A DNA stretch of 64,000 bases from Cryptomeria japonica (GCF_030272615.1 NC_081406.1:117064847-117128846); one strand, 5' to 3'. Positions 1 to 11,989 are shown, counted from the stretch's first letter. Notes: generated by a model not told the origin, from the sequence alone. Translations and numbers: made by a program.

Positions 1-57
<57 letters not shown>
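1..57. repeat. (AT)n microsatellite
   Basis: Nearly pure AT dinucleotide run at the window edge, so its true length is unknown. It continues into AT-rich sequence with no coding signal. Confidence 0.95.
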
Positions 58-60
<3 letters not shown>

Positions 61-77
61 AAATCTATATATTCATT

Positions 78-498
78 TCTATATGAGGAATATATTCAGA
101 CATACATCTATATAACCATATTTATATATAGTTATATGTATATATGTTCATATATATTCTTAATTACCTGCCTTTTTACTCAGACTTTTAAAATTAATAG
201 ACTCTAATGTATATTTCAATATTCATCTTTCTTTCAAATTTAGTTTCTTCCTAGTAATCTCTAGAATAATATTATTAGAATTAGGGTTGATCTGATAAGC
301 TGTGTTTATGCTTTGATATTTAGAAGTTACGAGCTATAATGACACTAGGATGCTTTATCTTTGCTTCTATATTTTGTTAAGCCATGTTTATGTTTTGCTA
401 CATCTTCTTTTCTGTGTTTGATCGGTCCTAGTTACCTTCAGGCTCTCTAGGCCTTTCATGATCGCAATATAGACCTATATATATGTGTGTGTGTGTGT

Positions 499-597
<99 letters not shown>

Positions 598-830
598 TAT
601 CTATATATACATTTATATATGAGGAATATATTCAGGAATACATCTTTATAACCATACTTATATAGTCATATGTATATATGTTCACATATATTCTTAATTT
701 TCTACCTATTTTCTCAGACTTTAAGATTAATAGACTCTGATGTATATTTCAATATTCATCTTCTTTCAAATTTAGCTTCTCCCTAGTAATCTCAAGAATA
801 ATATTATTAGAATTAGGGACGATCTGATAA
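78..830. repeat. Imperfect direct duplication flanking an AC-repeat
   Basis: The block at about 78-290 (from 'atatgaggaatatattcag' to 'attagaattaggg') recurs at about 615-825 with scattered substitutions and small indels. The unique stretch and the GT/AC microsatellite lie between the two copies. Both copies follow an AT/AC dinucleotide run, so the duplicated unit probably includes the microsatellite. No coding content is seen. Confidence 0.8.
484..590. repeat. (GT)8-(AC)~45 compound microsatellite
   Basis: A short GT run switches directly into a long uninterrupted AC run, a locally self-complementary arrangement. The open frame across it (Thr-His repeats) is a by-product of the repeat and not a gene. 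Confidence 0.97.
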
Positions 831-1394
831 ATTTTTTTTATCTCACTTATGCTTGCCCATGACACTCAATTAGGGTTGGAAGGCTCTTGTTTGAAATATT
901 TTCTAGGATTGAAGGTAGCTCCCCATGATCTCTTTGTAGAAATATTTATGGAATTGGCCTCGATATTATTTATTGAGTTTATCTTTCATTCTCTAATGGG
1001 TAATCATTGACCACGCATTATGTTTATGAAGATTTTTCGATACTAATATCTTGAGTTTTGCATCTTTTCAGGGTGACCATCCAGGTAGGTATGATTAATT
1101 TTGTAAGTTAGATTAGAATAGAAGTTGACCTCTGTTTGGTTTTCCTTCTCCTAACATTCTCGTAAGAAATATTTAAGATTTTGTGCAACTTAGGGAGCAG
1201 AGCATGCTTAACCATGTTTTTTCAGGAATAGAAAGGGTTGTCGCTTACAAGTACCAGGATCATTCCAAGAGATGGGAATCATGTTGGTCAAATTTACAGA
1301 AAGCACTCTCACATGCAATCCTCATCTCTATTTTGGACAAGATCCCTTGTGATCTTGTATCTCCATTTGTAACTTAAGTCTTAATATTTTTTCT
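831..1394. other. No recognisable gene
   Basis: AT-rich sequence. A 64-codon frame at 1183-1377 resembles nothing I recognise and lies just upstream of the retroposed 3' end, so it may be remnant coding sequence of that element. Nothing else can be supported. Confidence 0.4.
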
Positions 1395-1545
1395 GATCCT
1401 TGAGGGATCTGGGCTAGACCGGAGGTTTTCTTCCATCCATTCTTTCCTACCGGTGGCCACACTGAATGGAGGTGTAAATGCAACTATTTTTTAATTAATA
1501 AAATTCTTTGGCCTCGGCATTTTATCGATTTAAAAAAAAAAAAAT
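1395..1545 (+). mobile_element. Probable retroposed 3' end with poly(A) tract
   Basis: The stretch ends in 'aattaataaaattctttggcctcggcattttatcgattt' followed by an A-rich run of about 13 A. An AATAAA signal just upstream of a genomic A-tract is typical of a LINE or processed-transcript 3' end on the plus strand. The phrase 'ggcctcggc' before the tail also resembles plant LINE 3' ends as I remember them. No RT coding is visible upstream, so this would be a severely 5'-truncated copy. A processed host transcript is an alternative. Confidence 0.45.
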
Positions 1546-1559
1546 TAAAAATTAAATTA

Positions 1560-3690
1560 ACTAATTATAGCTATGTCTCTTGGTGTAGTTACATAGATGG
1601 GCACCAATTTTAATCATAGAGAGTTTTTGTCAACAAACATTCTTCAATCCATTATGTGAGTGTACTATGCCTCTTAACGTAATTATTTATGTTAAATGCA
1701 TGGTAAATGTTTCAATTAAATTATAATAATGTAATGGTGAACATTAAATAGATGTTATTAGCCTTTATCTATATAGGTAGAGATTAATGTTTTCACTACA
1801 ATTATTTCAAATACTTTATGTCTTGGAATCAATGCAGGAGATGATATATAGAGTTAAACCAAAGTTTGATATACTAAAAAATTTTAAATCAAATTTTTCT
1901 TAATTTTTTGATTTATTTGTTATATTTTCCTAGCATTTTAATGGATTTTTCTATTTATAATTTTGAAATAGAAATGTTAGACCAATCAAAACTGAGCATA
2001 AAATTTAACCTAATGTTTTCACAGAGCCTCCAAATTGTACAAGATCACATTCCCTCACTAGTCCACATGCCTGAACTATGCTTCCACATTTCATATACTC
2101 CTCTAGATGTAGTGATCCATATTTTGCATGCTCATAGAGACATGGTAAATACTGAGAAAAAAGTAATTATGTTCTCTTTAGGAGTCTCCAGTGGATGTTT
2201 TTCTAGATTTGAATTTTTTGGATTTGCGGAATCATTGGCTTCTTAAAATTTATTTGATCAATCCTTCTAGTCTCCTTGAAGTAACACTATTTTGTAACAT
2301 TAACTCTATACAACACTTTGCTAGAGAGAGTTTCCCTAAGGTTATTTTTTTTTGTCCTCTATTCTCATTTGGGGCCATCCATGGAGAAAATACAATATAA
2401 GTATGCTGATGTTGGGTAATTGAAACTATATGTATTAGAGATTGGACCAAGTATTTATCATCCTAAGTCTTCTTTTGTTTTGTGGCTCAATTTTTTGGCT
2501 ATATTAGTTTATGAGCTTCACTTGACAAGTCCAAATGTGTTGTTGTTTCATGTTTTTCTTGAAATATGGTATTCATGGTGCCATCAAATGATTGTCTTAA
2601 CAAATGCATGATTTCATGCAATTTATCCAGACTTCAGAGGCAATGGGTTCTTTGGCCAACCTTTTAAAATAGAAAAAAACAAGGTTTTGGATCTTGTAGA
2701 AGACATGGCCAACCTTCTTGATGCCCTTGTCATTGAGAAAGTAAGTATACACAATATTCAAAAGGCTTAAAAAGGGTCACTATATTTATTATTTGACTGT
2801 CTCAAGTCCCAAATTGAAAACATGTTGTGGGTTCTTTAATTTTTAGACCAAAAAAGCATTCCAAAAACTTCTAGAAATCCATTTAAATCAATATTTATCT
2901 TATATACAATATGTCTACTCCATGAAATTTTAGACATTTGTTGTGGGTAAGGATCTTGGGCAAGTGTAGGATATACTTTGGGCCTCATGTACCTTGATAG
3001 AGTGAGGAAAATTGAAATCTAGTCATCTTGAGTTGCACTACGACATCCATGGTTGTATGCCACATTGTTGGTCTACTTTTGAAGTGCCAATTTTGAACTT
3101 TCTCACAAGAACGAGTTCCTAATCAATAATCACAATGTTTTCCATCTAGAGTCATGATGATTAAGTTTCCTTGTTAATTTTTAACTTTAAGTGTCATTTA
3201 AGCCCTTTAAAATTATATTGGCATTTCAAAAATTAAAAAAGATTTTGAAGTTTCATAAAGTTATATCTTCAGTTTTAGATTTCAACAAGGTTGTGACAAC
3301 AATGTCAGATCTTGACAAGGTTGTCACAACCTATGTTTTTTTTGAAAATCTATTTTAAAAGGTGAGAAAAAATGAAAATAGGGCTTTCATAAGATTTAAA
3401 AAGGTTCATTTGCATCTACTAGAATTATTGAAACTCTGGGAAATACTGAAACTTTGTTTAAAACACATGAGAAGGAAGAAAAGTTAGAAGTCAAAGATGC
3501 CATTGACATTTTTTAGAAGTTTTGGAACAAGTTACAATGCTTGAAAGAGGTTTATATAAACCACATCATTTTTCTAACATTCTTTTTCTTACTACAAATT
3601 TAAAGTGGAAATTGAAGGAAACAAATGCCAATAGTTTAAAGAGTAGTATTATTTTACATTGGTTCTAAAACTTTGGTGGCAACAACAGTG
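1560..3690. other. No recognisable gene
   Basis: AT-rich sequence with short accidental frames (for example 1908-2246). None shows a domain I recognise. The last few hundred bases may be badly decayed upstream parts of the LINE that becomes recognisable after about 3750. Confidence 0.4.
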
Positions 3691-3749
3691 GTTTTACAAT
3701 CATTGGCTAGTTTGACATGCATAAAAAAGTGAATATTTTCCAAGAAACT

Positions 3750-4400
3750 TTGAGAATTCAAAAGGTTGGCGACATTTATGAATGCTTCAAAAAGGTGTTT
3801 GTTGGTAGGTTGGTAATGGTAGGAACATTATATTTTGAAGGACCCTTGGTCTCTTATTACCACATTGGAGTACCACCCGATCTACTTGGTGATTGAGATG
3901 AATTTAGTTAACAAATAAGGGATGTTTGTTGAAAATCATTGGGATCTTTCTTCTTCCCCACCTACGTGGAGATTTAGTCCAATGGATTTTGATCCTCTAC
4001 TAAAGACTATGGTTGAGGAACTCCTTATGATTCTTAACAACTTAAGATTTTTTAATATGGACTTTGATGACAAACTAGTGTGGGCTAATTTTGTTGATGG
4101 AAACTACTCTATTAAATTTAGATATTACCTCATGAATCCTATGAATCCCACTTAGTTTGATTAGATGAGAATATGGAGAACCAAAACAATCATAAAATTT
4201 TTCTTCTTCTAGTAGACAACCTGCCATAAAAAATATTTTTACTATTGACAACCTCTAAAAAATAGGGAATACAATTGGTAATAGATGTGCTCTCTATGAA
4301 GGACCGAAAGAAAATCTAAATCATCTTTTTTTCAATGCCCCTACTCATGGAATGTTAGAAAAATGATTACAATAATTTTCTCTATATCTTAGGTGTGGCA
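3750..4400 (+). pseudogene. LINE reverse-transcriptase tail with zf-RVT-like domain (decayed)
   Basis: This is the region between RT and RNase H of a plant non-LTR retrotransposon. Around 3800-3850 there is a degenerate 'VGNGRNIKFWKDPW'-type segment. At 4045-4130 comes 'FDDKLVWANFVDGNYSIKF', matching the D-x-W-x(5)-G-x-Y/F-S-V-K pattern that begins the zinc-binding-in-RT domain. At about 4267-4335 comes 'RCALYEGPKENLNHLFF', matching RC-x-L-C..E-x3-HLFF-x-C, with the second cysteine replaced by Tyr. Frameshifts and stops break the reading frame repeatedly. No RT catalytic core is readable upstream. The RNase H follows at 4850. Confidence 0.75.
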
Positions 4401-4677
4401 TATGGACCGAATGTTGGTTTCCATAGGCTGGACTCCTCTATTGCACCATCCCTCTAGTAAAGAACTTTGGTGGCAGGCCTCTCTTCCATACTGGTTGGAG
4501 CTCATGAAAAGAATGTAACAATAGAAGTTTTAGAGACTAGAAGACTCAAGGAGAAGCTTTAGGTTATTCTATTATTAACCATGTCAAAGAGAACATGAAA
4601 TGATTTGAAAAGCACTCTCATCCTACCTTGATTGTGGACAAGCATATTGCTAAAAGAGCTAAAAGATGGGACTTGAT

Positions 4678-4681
<4 letters not shown>

Positions 4682-4772
<91 letters not shown>
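4682..4772. repeat. (CT)n microsatellite
   Basis: About 45 uninterrupted CT units lying between the zf-RVT-like and RNase H segments of the LINE relic. Long Ser-Leu and Arg-Glu frames on both strands are artefacts of the repeat. Confidence 0.98.
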
Positions 4773-4774
<2 letters not shown>

Positions 4775-4829
4775 TTTCCCTCCTATCAGGCACAAGAAAA
4801 TTATCAAATGGTCCCCCTAGCTTGAGTTG

Positions 4830-5225
4830 GTTCAAATTGAAATTTGATAAGTTATTTATAGGAAACTCAGGCTAGGTGAGTGGGGGTGGGGGTGGGGTCA
4901 TTAGAGATCCAAATTTCAAGATGATGGTGGCTTATGCAATTAACCTAGGCATCCAAACATCTAACTTTACAGAGGTGGCAGTGACATATTATGGATAAAT
5001 TATTTCCAAGGATGGAGGTTACCAAAACTCATTATAGAAGGTGACTCTAAAAACATCTTCATGATGGTTCAAGGGATCGCTACATCTGGGTGGATAACTA
5101 AGGACCTCATTACCAAATGCCATAGTGTCATTTATATTTTTGGAACATGATTAAACCAACCATTAGAGAAGGGAATAAGATTGCAAAAAGGCTAGTGGAT
5201 CTTGACCCCTTCTAAAACATGATCA
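4830..5225 (+). pseudogene. LINE RNase H domain, decayed (first of three copies)
   Basis: The frame reads 'KFD' followed by a Gly-rich stretch and 'VIRDPNFKMMVAYAINLG', matching the opening DG-x3-GNPG..G-VIRD strand pair of the RNase H of plant LINEs. It continues after a frameshift with 'LPKLIIEGDSKNIFMMVQG' (the IEGDS-x-x-I motif) and ends with 'REGNKIAKRLVDLDPF', matching the REGN-x-x-AD-x-LA end of the fold. The acidic residues of the first strand and the AD pair are partly lost, so the enzyme is dead. The same segment recurs at about 5783 and 6716 as part of a tandem repeat. Confidence 0.8.
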
Positions 5226-7630
5226 AAATTTGGATGGCACAAAATAAGTTTCGAGAAGATGTCCATGTCATGATAGAAGTAGACAATAATTCCAATGATG
5301 CATAAAAATATAAGGATCACCTTTTAGATTGTCATTTGGGCCATTCTTCTCTTCAATCATTTATTATTTTGGAGTGGGTTTTTTAAATTGGGTGAAAGAA
5401 AATTTTCTTTCAAAACTTCTTGTAGTTGACACTTCCCTAAAGCTAGTATTCCAAGTCCTCTCCTAGTCATTGCTACTGGTTTACTTTTAGAAGGCTTAAC
5501 CATAGGTGGTGACCTCATTCAAACACAATCAGACAACTGTGACAAATTTAAGAAAAATGAAGCCCTCTAGAAGAAGTTTGTGAAAGGTAATCTAGCATCC
5601 TACATCGATGACATGAAGAGTTTTAACCATACCCTTTCAAAATAATTTATAAATTCATGGAGTGAGGGTGAAGTCAAAATTTGTAGTGTGGTTTTCACAA
5701 TTTCTATGGAGTCTATTGTGGCCATGACTTGCCCTATTATGGAAGGTGTAATGTTCCCTAAGAAATAAAAAGGGAACTATGAGTTATTTATAGGAAACTG
5801 AGGTTAGGCGAGTGGGGGTGGGGGTGGGGTCATTAGAGATCCAAATGTCAAGATGATGGTGGCTTATGCAATTAACCTAGGCATCCAACCATCTAACTTT
5901 ACAGAGGTGGCAGTGACATATTATGGATAAATTATTTCCAAGGATGGAGGTTACCAAAACTCATTATAGAAGGTGACTCTAAAAACATCTTCATGATGGT
6001 TCAAGGGATCGCCACATCTGGGTGTAGAAGTAAGGACCTCATTACCAAATGCCATAGTGTCATTTCTATTTTTGGAACATGATCAAACCAACCATTAGAG
6101 AAGGGAATAAGACTGCAAAAAGGCTAGTGGATCTTGACCCCTTCTAAAACGTGATCAAAATTTGGATGGCACAAAATAAGTTTCGAGAAGATGTCCATGT
6201 CATGATAAAAGTAGACAATAATCCCAATGATGCATAAAAATCTAAGGATCGCCTTTTAGATTGTCGTTTGGGCCATTCTTCTCGTCAATCATTTATTATT
6301 TTGGAGTGGGTTTTTTAAATTGGGTGAAAGAAAATTTTCTTCCAAAACTTCTTGTAGTTGACACTTCCCCAAAGCTAGTATTCCAAGTCCTCTCCTAGTC
6401 ATTGTTATTGGTTTACTTTTAGAAGGCCTAACCATGGGTGGTGACCTCATTCAAACACAACTAGACAACTGTGACAAATTTAAGAAAAATGAAGCCCCTC
6501 TAGAAGAAGTTTATGAAAGGTAATCTAGCATCCTATATCGACGACATGAAGAGTTTTAACCATACCCTTTCAAAATAATTTATAAATTCATGGAGTGAGG
6601 GTGAAGTCAAAATTTGTAGTGTGGTTTTTATAATTTCTATGGAGTCTATTGTGGCCATGACTAGTCCTATTATGGAAGGTGTAATGTTCCCTAAGAAATG
6701 AAAAGGGAACTATAAGTTATTTACAAGAAACTGAGGTTAGGCGAGTGGGGGTGGGGGTGGGGTCATTAGAGATCCAAATGTCAAGATGATGGTGGCTTAT
6801 GCAATTAACCTAGGCATCCAACTATCTAACTTTATAGAGGTGGTAGTGACATATTATGGATAAATTATTTCCAACGATGGAGGTTACCAAAACTCATTAT
6901 AGAAGGTGACTCTAAAAACATCTTCATGATGGTTCAAGGGATCACCACATCTAGGTGGAGAACTAAGGACCTCATTACCAAATGCCATAATGTCATTTCT
7001 ATATTTGGAACATGATCAAACCAACCATTAGAGAAGGGAATAAGACTGCAAAAAGGTTGGTGGATCTTGACCCCTTCTAAAACGTGATCAAAATTTGGAT
7101 GGCAAAAAATAAGTTTCGAGAAGATGTCCATGTCATGATAGAAGTAGACAATAATCCCAATGATACATAGAAATCTAAGGATTGCCTTTTAGATTGTTGT
7201 TTGGGCCATTCTTCTCTTGAATCATTTATTATTTTGGAGTGGGTTTTTTAAATTGGGTGAAAGAAAATTTTCTTCCAAAACTTCTTGTAGTTAGTATTCC
7301 AAGTCCTCTCCTAGTCATTGTTACTGGTTTACTTTTAGAAGGCTTAACCATGGGTGGTGACCTCATTCAAACACAACCAGACAACTGTGACAAATTTAAG
7401 AAAAATGAAGCCCTCTAGAAGAAGTTTGTGAAAGGTAATCTAGCATCCTACATCGACGACATGAAGAGTTTTAACCATACCCTTTCAAAATAATTTATAA
7501 ATTCATGGAGTGAGTGTGAAGTCAAAATTTGTAGTGTGGTTTTTACAATTTCTATGGAGTCTATTGTGGCCATGACTAGTCCTATTATGGAAGGTGTAAT
7601 GTTCCCTAAGAAATGAAAAGGGAACTACAA
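4851..7630 (+). repeat. ~932-bp tandem repeat, three copies
   Basis: The anchor 'gttatttataggaaact' occurs at 4851 and 5783, and in a variant form at 6716, giving periods of 932 and 933 bp. Copies are near-identical apart from scattered substitutions. The third lacks about 20 bp ('ttgacacttccctaaagc' plus flank) near 7290. Each copy begins inside the LINE RNase H and ends inside the N-terminal coding region of another ORF ('ISMESIVAM', 'EGVMFPKK'). The array ends near 7630, where unique sequence continues the second ORF. This looks like unequal recombination or replication slippage after two elements had become joined. Confidence 0.93.
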
Positions 7631-8900
7631 GGTTGATATTGCAAGGTTCCCCAAGCTAGGAGAGAAGGTGGCTCATCTCGAGAGTGGTTTCAATAGAGGA
7701 TACTTGTTAGGTGTTTGGAAGGAGGCTAATCTGCTCCTCATGAAGTACATTATTCTAGATGGGAGATTTAAATGATTTCACCCTTAGATTTATCAAATGC
7801 TCAACCACCTTAGATATGGACAAAATATGAACTTTCCTTATTGGATTTTCTCATGCATTTCTTAGTTGTTGTTGTTGTTGTTGTTAAAGAAAAAAATGTT
7901 CTTCTCCTTCATCAAGGTCTTTCCTTGAGGTTGTATGATTTCTATCTAGCCTTGACCCCTACTTGTGGGCCTTCTATAGACCCCTTTGACTCTCCTACTT
8001 CCATATTGATTATTAAGTTATCAAAATACCCAATTTATAAGGGTATTCACAATGCCACCCCTTGTAGAAAGGCACTCCTATCCGTGTTAACCCTAAACAG
8101 TGTGCTAAAAATAAGTTAACGACATAGCCCCCTGAAGTCTTTATGTCTAATGTGTTGTAGTTTGAGGCCCTTGCTTATGAGAATAGTGAATCCTCTAGGT
8201 CCACTAGTGCTAAATGGACTCTAGATGACTCTAAAGAGAATTTTATCACCCCTTCTGCACCCTTGTTGGGCTCCCCTCCCCCTTGTCAATTTCCCACAAA
8301 AATGGTACTTACTTATGCTTGTAGAGAAGGTGAACAATATTTGTGATAGGTAAAACAAACAAAAAGCCGTTATCAATTGGCTCCTTGCTCAACTCAATAT
8401 GACCAAGAAAAAGATCACAGGTTGGAGGTTCCTACAAAGGAAGACACCAGAACTTCAAGTTGGGTGATGGATGAAAAAGATTAGAGAGTTTGGGTGGTAG
8501 ATAATTATTTGGCAGATAGATTGGAAAAGTAAGAAAGTATGGAAGATGAAATCAAGGAGCTCATTGTGGAGGTGAATCAAAAGGATGATAGGCATGAGAT
8601 GGCTAGAGTCATTAAGGAGATATAGGGCAAGAAAATGACAATCAAAAGGAAGTTGGATGACATGATGACTCTCAATGAGGAAATGTCAGAAGAATTTGGC
8701 CTCTCTTCAGGGTACTCAGGAGGAATTTAACTGAAGACAAGAGAAGAAGAGACACCTCATTGAGTTGTCATCGACTGTTGTGATGAAGATTACTTCTTTA
8801 AGGGTGAAGGATGCCTTAAAGTCTCCTATTGTGTCATCTGGAAAAGGTTCCAATAAGAAGTTGTCTTTCTCAGAGAAGGTGAAATTGCTAAGCTAGGACT
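7310..8900 (+). pseudogene. Decayed ORF of unknown retroelement-associated type
   Basis: Broken plus-strand frames read 'FINSWSEGEVKICSVVF', 'ISMESIVAM' and 'EGVMFPKK', then past the tandem array 'ARFPKLGEKVAHLESGFNRG' and 'LLLMKYIILDGRF', then 'MNFPYWIFSCIS'. The pattern (segment with E-x-I-x-x-x-T, later a helix ending IL-D-G-R) resembles accessory proteins of plant retroelements and parallels the ORFs at 38653-41515 and in the gypsy LTRs. Around 8520-8720 it becomes charged and coiled-coil-like ('MEDEIKELIVEVNQKDD'). The N-terminal part is present three times through the tandem repeat. No known enzymatic domain is seen. Confidence 0.5.
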
Positions 8901-8919
8901 AGCAAAGCGAAAAATCCTC

Positions 8920-9715
8920 CACCAAATAGGCCAATGGTTTGTGCATTTGGTGGGTGGTTTGGATTCTTTTTTTATCTTTGTCCATCTCTTCTTAGTCTAC
9001 TTTTCATTTTGGTTAGTTTTTATGGTCAGTTGACTTTTGTTCCTTTTTGATAGCTGATTTTTTAGTTGGCTAGTCTCATTCCTTGTGAGACCCATGTTTT
9101 TTTCGCTTCTACAGTTATGTTATGGTTTGAGCCTCTCTTTTTTCTTTATTATACTTTAAAAAAGATCCACTTATGTCTCTCCCACCTTTAAATGCTCTTC
9201 ACTACTTTCCCTTTTATGTAATAAGATCCGTTTTCAACTTCAACACTAATCACTCTCCCTGTTTGAAAACTTTATGAACATCAATACAAATGACATAGAA
9301 TCATAATATAGATATCTGTGAAAGAGAAATTAATGATTTATTTCCTCCAAAATTTTTTACATTATTATTTATCCAGAATTTGTTTAAATCTATATATCTA
9401 GTTCTTTTCTTAAATTTGAACAAACTTCTAATGTTTTTCTTTTAGTCACCCATTCATAAGTATATGATTAAATGCATATTAAATATTACATTTTTAATAA
9501 TATAAAAAAATATAAACTTACGTTATTAAATATGCATTAATAATATCATTTATTTTCAACTACTCAAGTAATTTTTGAATACTCATCAATAATAAAAAAC
9601 TATTTAAATTCCTAATGAGAAAAAATACACAACATTAATATATAACCATAAATTTACACTTTAAACAATAAACCTAATACTAAATACAAAATCTTTGAAA
9701 TGAAATCAGAGATGC
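8920..9715. other. No recognisable gene
   Basis: T-rich then A-rich sequence. The T-rich part (8960-9180) could be the 3' untranslated end of the decayed element before it. The remainder (9250-9715) is very AT-rich and holds no supported feature. Confidence 0.4.
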
Positions 9716-9718
9716 ACT

Positions 9719-10413
9719 TCAATCCGAAGCTATGCTGGGCCATTTTTCCTGTAGTGAAGTTAACCAATATCTTGGCATGCTGCTTATGGAGTTGGAAGAT
9801 TCTAAGCTTTCCAGCAGCATCTCCTTGATTTTTGTGAGACGGGCAACAACTTCTTTCATGGTTGGTATGAAATCCCTATCTGTGGCAAGGCACTCAAAGG
9901 CCAATTCGGCAACTGCAGCAACCGTGACTTTCACCTTATGATTTCTTCCAATCTTCAAATCTAGATTGACCAATTCATCCAATACACCTCTTCTAATCTT
10001 GTCCGTGGCCATATTAAAAAGGCTGATTTCATTTCTATTTCACATAACATCCACTGCTACGTTGGCAGAAATAATCTCCACCAAAAAAAACTCATCTGTT
10101 GTAGACATCAGATTACTCAGTGAGCTGCAAGCATTGATGGTACTCTAGGTCAACATACCTTTAGCGTACCTTGCGGAGCAGTTGTTATCTAAGACATTGA
10201 GAGGCACCAATATGGAAAGCCCAAAATCTGCAACTTTTGCTCTGAAAAGTTCGTCGAGAAGAATGTTATTGGATTTCACATGTCTATGAAATATGGTCAG
10301 ATGGATGTTGTGGAGATACGCCAAGGCCTGAGAAGTTTCTACGTTAATGCTTAAGCGAGTTGTCCAAGGCAAATCTCTGAGGGTTCTTTGACTCCCATGA
10401 AGGTGATCATGTC
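9719..10413 (-). pseudogene. Receptor-like serine/threonine kinase, truncated and frameshifted
   Basis: C-terminal half of a plant receptor-like kinase of the LRK10L/WAK-like type. In order on the minus strand: 'DHLHGSQRTLRDLPWTTR' (10413-10355), catalytic loop 'HRHVKSNNILLDE', metal-binding 'VADFGLS', then 'YVDLEYHQCLQLTE' in a second frame, 'VEIISANVAVDV' back in the first frame, and helices ending 'AELAFECLATDRDFIPTMKE'. The catalytic Asp of HRD is His (HRH), at least two frameshifts and three stops are present, and the N-lobe is missing because the copia 5' LTR abuts at about 10411. In intact relatives it would be a plasma-membrane kinase, but this copy cannot encode an active one. Confidence 0.9.
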
Positions 10414-10938
10414 CATAATTATCTTCCCTTGATTGACTATCTCCCGCTGTCCTTTGTCTCTTCTACCTTCTTTTGTCTTCTCATTTACTAGTAATAGGAC
10501 ATGTTTAATTAAGAAATTTGATTATAATCTTCTTCCTTGAATTTTCCCAGGCTGAGGTATACCGTACATTTGTTTAATATTTCTTTCCTCTCCTAAGCAT
10601 ATACGGTAAAAAATGAGGCTATTTTTGTGGCTGAGAATGTATAGAAGAAAATAGAAGTATGTAGAAGAATGTAGAAGTTGAAGTCTGAGAAATACAGAGG
10701 GCAGTTTTTGACAAGAAAAATGTTTTGTGAAAAACAAAATAGTGCAGAAGTTTATGTTTTGCTGCAGCTTGAGCAGAGGATTCTTTTTTCCAGTAATATT
10801 TCTGAGCACACAATGAATAATAACTCTATGAATCAATCTCTTTTTGAATGATTCTAAAATATAAATATAAAGATTTTTTTTTCATGTTTGGCTTTAGTTC
10901 TCTCAATCTGTGTTGTAGTCCTCCGCCTCTTGCCATCA
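10411..10938 (+). repeat. 5' LTR of the copia element
   Basis: It aligns along its length with the 3' LTR pieces at 15306-15672 and 22467-22650, for example 'gactatctcccgctg' with 'ggctatctcccgttg' and 'gcctcttgccatca' with 'gcctcttgccatta'. It ends in CA at 10938, directly before the PBS. The expected TG start is missing, and alignment fades out near 10411 where kinase sequence begins. Confidence 0.88.
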
Positions 10939-10939
10939 G

Positions 10940-10951
10940 TGGTATCAAAGC
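10940..10951 (+). other. Primer binding site (tRNA-Met type)
   Basis: 'tggtatcaaagc' one base after the LTR end matches the usual copia PBS complementary to the 3' end of initiator tRNA-Met (TGGTATCAGAGC) with one mismatch. Confidence 0.85.
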
Positions 10952-11014
10952 TAAAGCTTAGTTGTGCTGAAGATTTTTAAAGGCTTTTCAAAAGAGTAAA
11001 AGGGTTTTAAAACC

Positions 11015-11935
11015 ATGTCAACTCCAAGCACAAGTTTGACAAATCCACAAATCCCATAGTTCAATGAAAAAAAATATGGCTAGTGGGCAATTACAATGAA
11101 GGTATTATTTTGTGCATAATATTTATGGGGGTTTGTTGAGAATGGCTACCCAGAAACAATAGATGCAGCAACATGCAATGCATTGTCTGAAGTAGATAAA
11201 GATGTATTGAAAGATAATAGGAAGAAGGACTCCAAAGCTCTCTTTTTTTATCTTTCAAAGAGTTCATGAGAGCATTTTTTCAAGGATTCAAGTAACAACA
11301 AAATCAAAACAAGCATGAGACATTCTTCAAACAACCTAGCAAGGAATGAAAAAGGTGAAAATAGCTAAGTTGCAAATGCAAAGGGATTTTGAGACAATAT
11401 ATATGAAAGAATCAGATACAATAGACTCATTCTTCACTCAAATCATTAGATTGATAAACCAAATTAGATCTCATGATGAGAGACTTGAATAGAGGAGAGT
11501 GGTTGAACATATTTTGAGAAGTTTGCCTACAAGATTTGAATCAATTGTGGTGGCCATAGAAGAGACAAATAATCTCTCATATTTTTTAGTGGATGAGCTT
11601 CATGCATCACTCATTTCTCATGAGCATAGGTTGAATAGGTCAACAAATTCAAATTTGGAGAATGCTTTCAAGACACAAGTCTCAATTAGCCATGGTAGAG
11701 ATAGGGGAAGAAAAAACTTAAGTGGTAGAGGAAGAAACTCATATAGAGGTGGAAGAAGTAGCCCACCAAGCTCGAGTGGAAGAGGTAGCAACCAAAACCC
11801 AAGTCATAATCCAAGCCAAAATCAGCCATGTATAGTCAAAGGTATGACAAATCATCAGTTCAATGTCATTATTGCAAGAAATTTGGGCATTACTTAAATG
11901 AATGTAGAAATAAGCAATATGATTCTAGGAAACAA
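11015..11935 (+). pseudogene. copia gag with CCHC zinc knuckle
   Basis: Starts at the ATG at 11015 ('MSTPSTSLTNPQIP') 64 bases after the PBS. Then 'YGXWAITMKVLF' and 'FVENGYP' match the UBN2-type gag core (NY-x-x-W-x-x-x-M, LW-x-x-VE-x-GY), with in-frame stops and a frameshift. A later clean frame (11499-11897) carries 'LPTRFESIVVAIEETN' and an RGR/SG-rich linker. After a frameshift comes the knuckle 'CHYCKKFGHYLNEC' (CX2CX4HX4C) near 11855-11900. Intact gag would form the virus-like particle in the cytoplasm. Confidence 0.88.
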
Positions 11936-11989
11936 AGTGCAAACTTTACCAAAGAAAATCAAAATCAGGATAGCATGTTCATAGCTTGT

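Noticed and set aside
483-665. Thr-His repeat frame
   Set aside because: Product of the AC microsatellite.
4559-4875. Open frames of Ser-Leu and Arg-Glu repeats on both strands
   Set aside because: They are translations of the CT microsatellite and carry no other coding evidence.
10388-10430. Full-length start of the copia 5' LTR at 10388
   Set aside because: By spacing it would start here, but the first ~23 bases do not match the 3' LTR and instead encode kinase residues on the minus strand, so a truncated LTR from about 10411 is the better reading.
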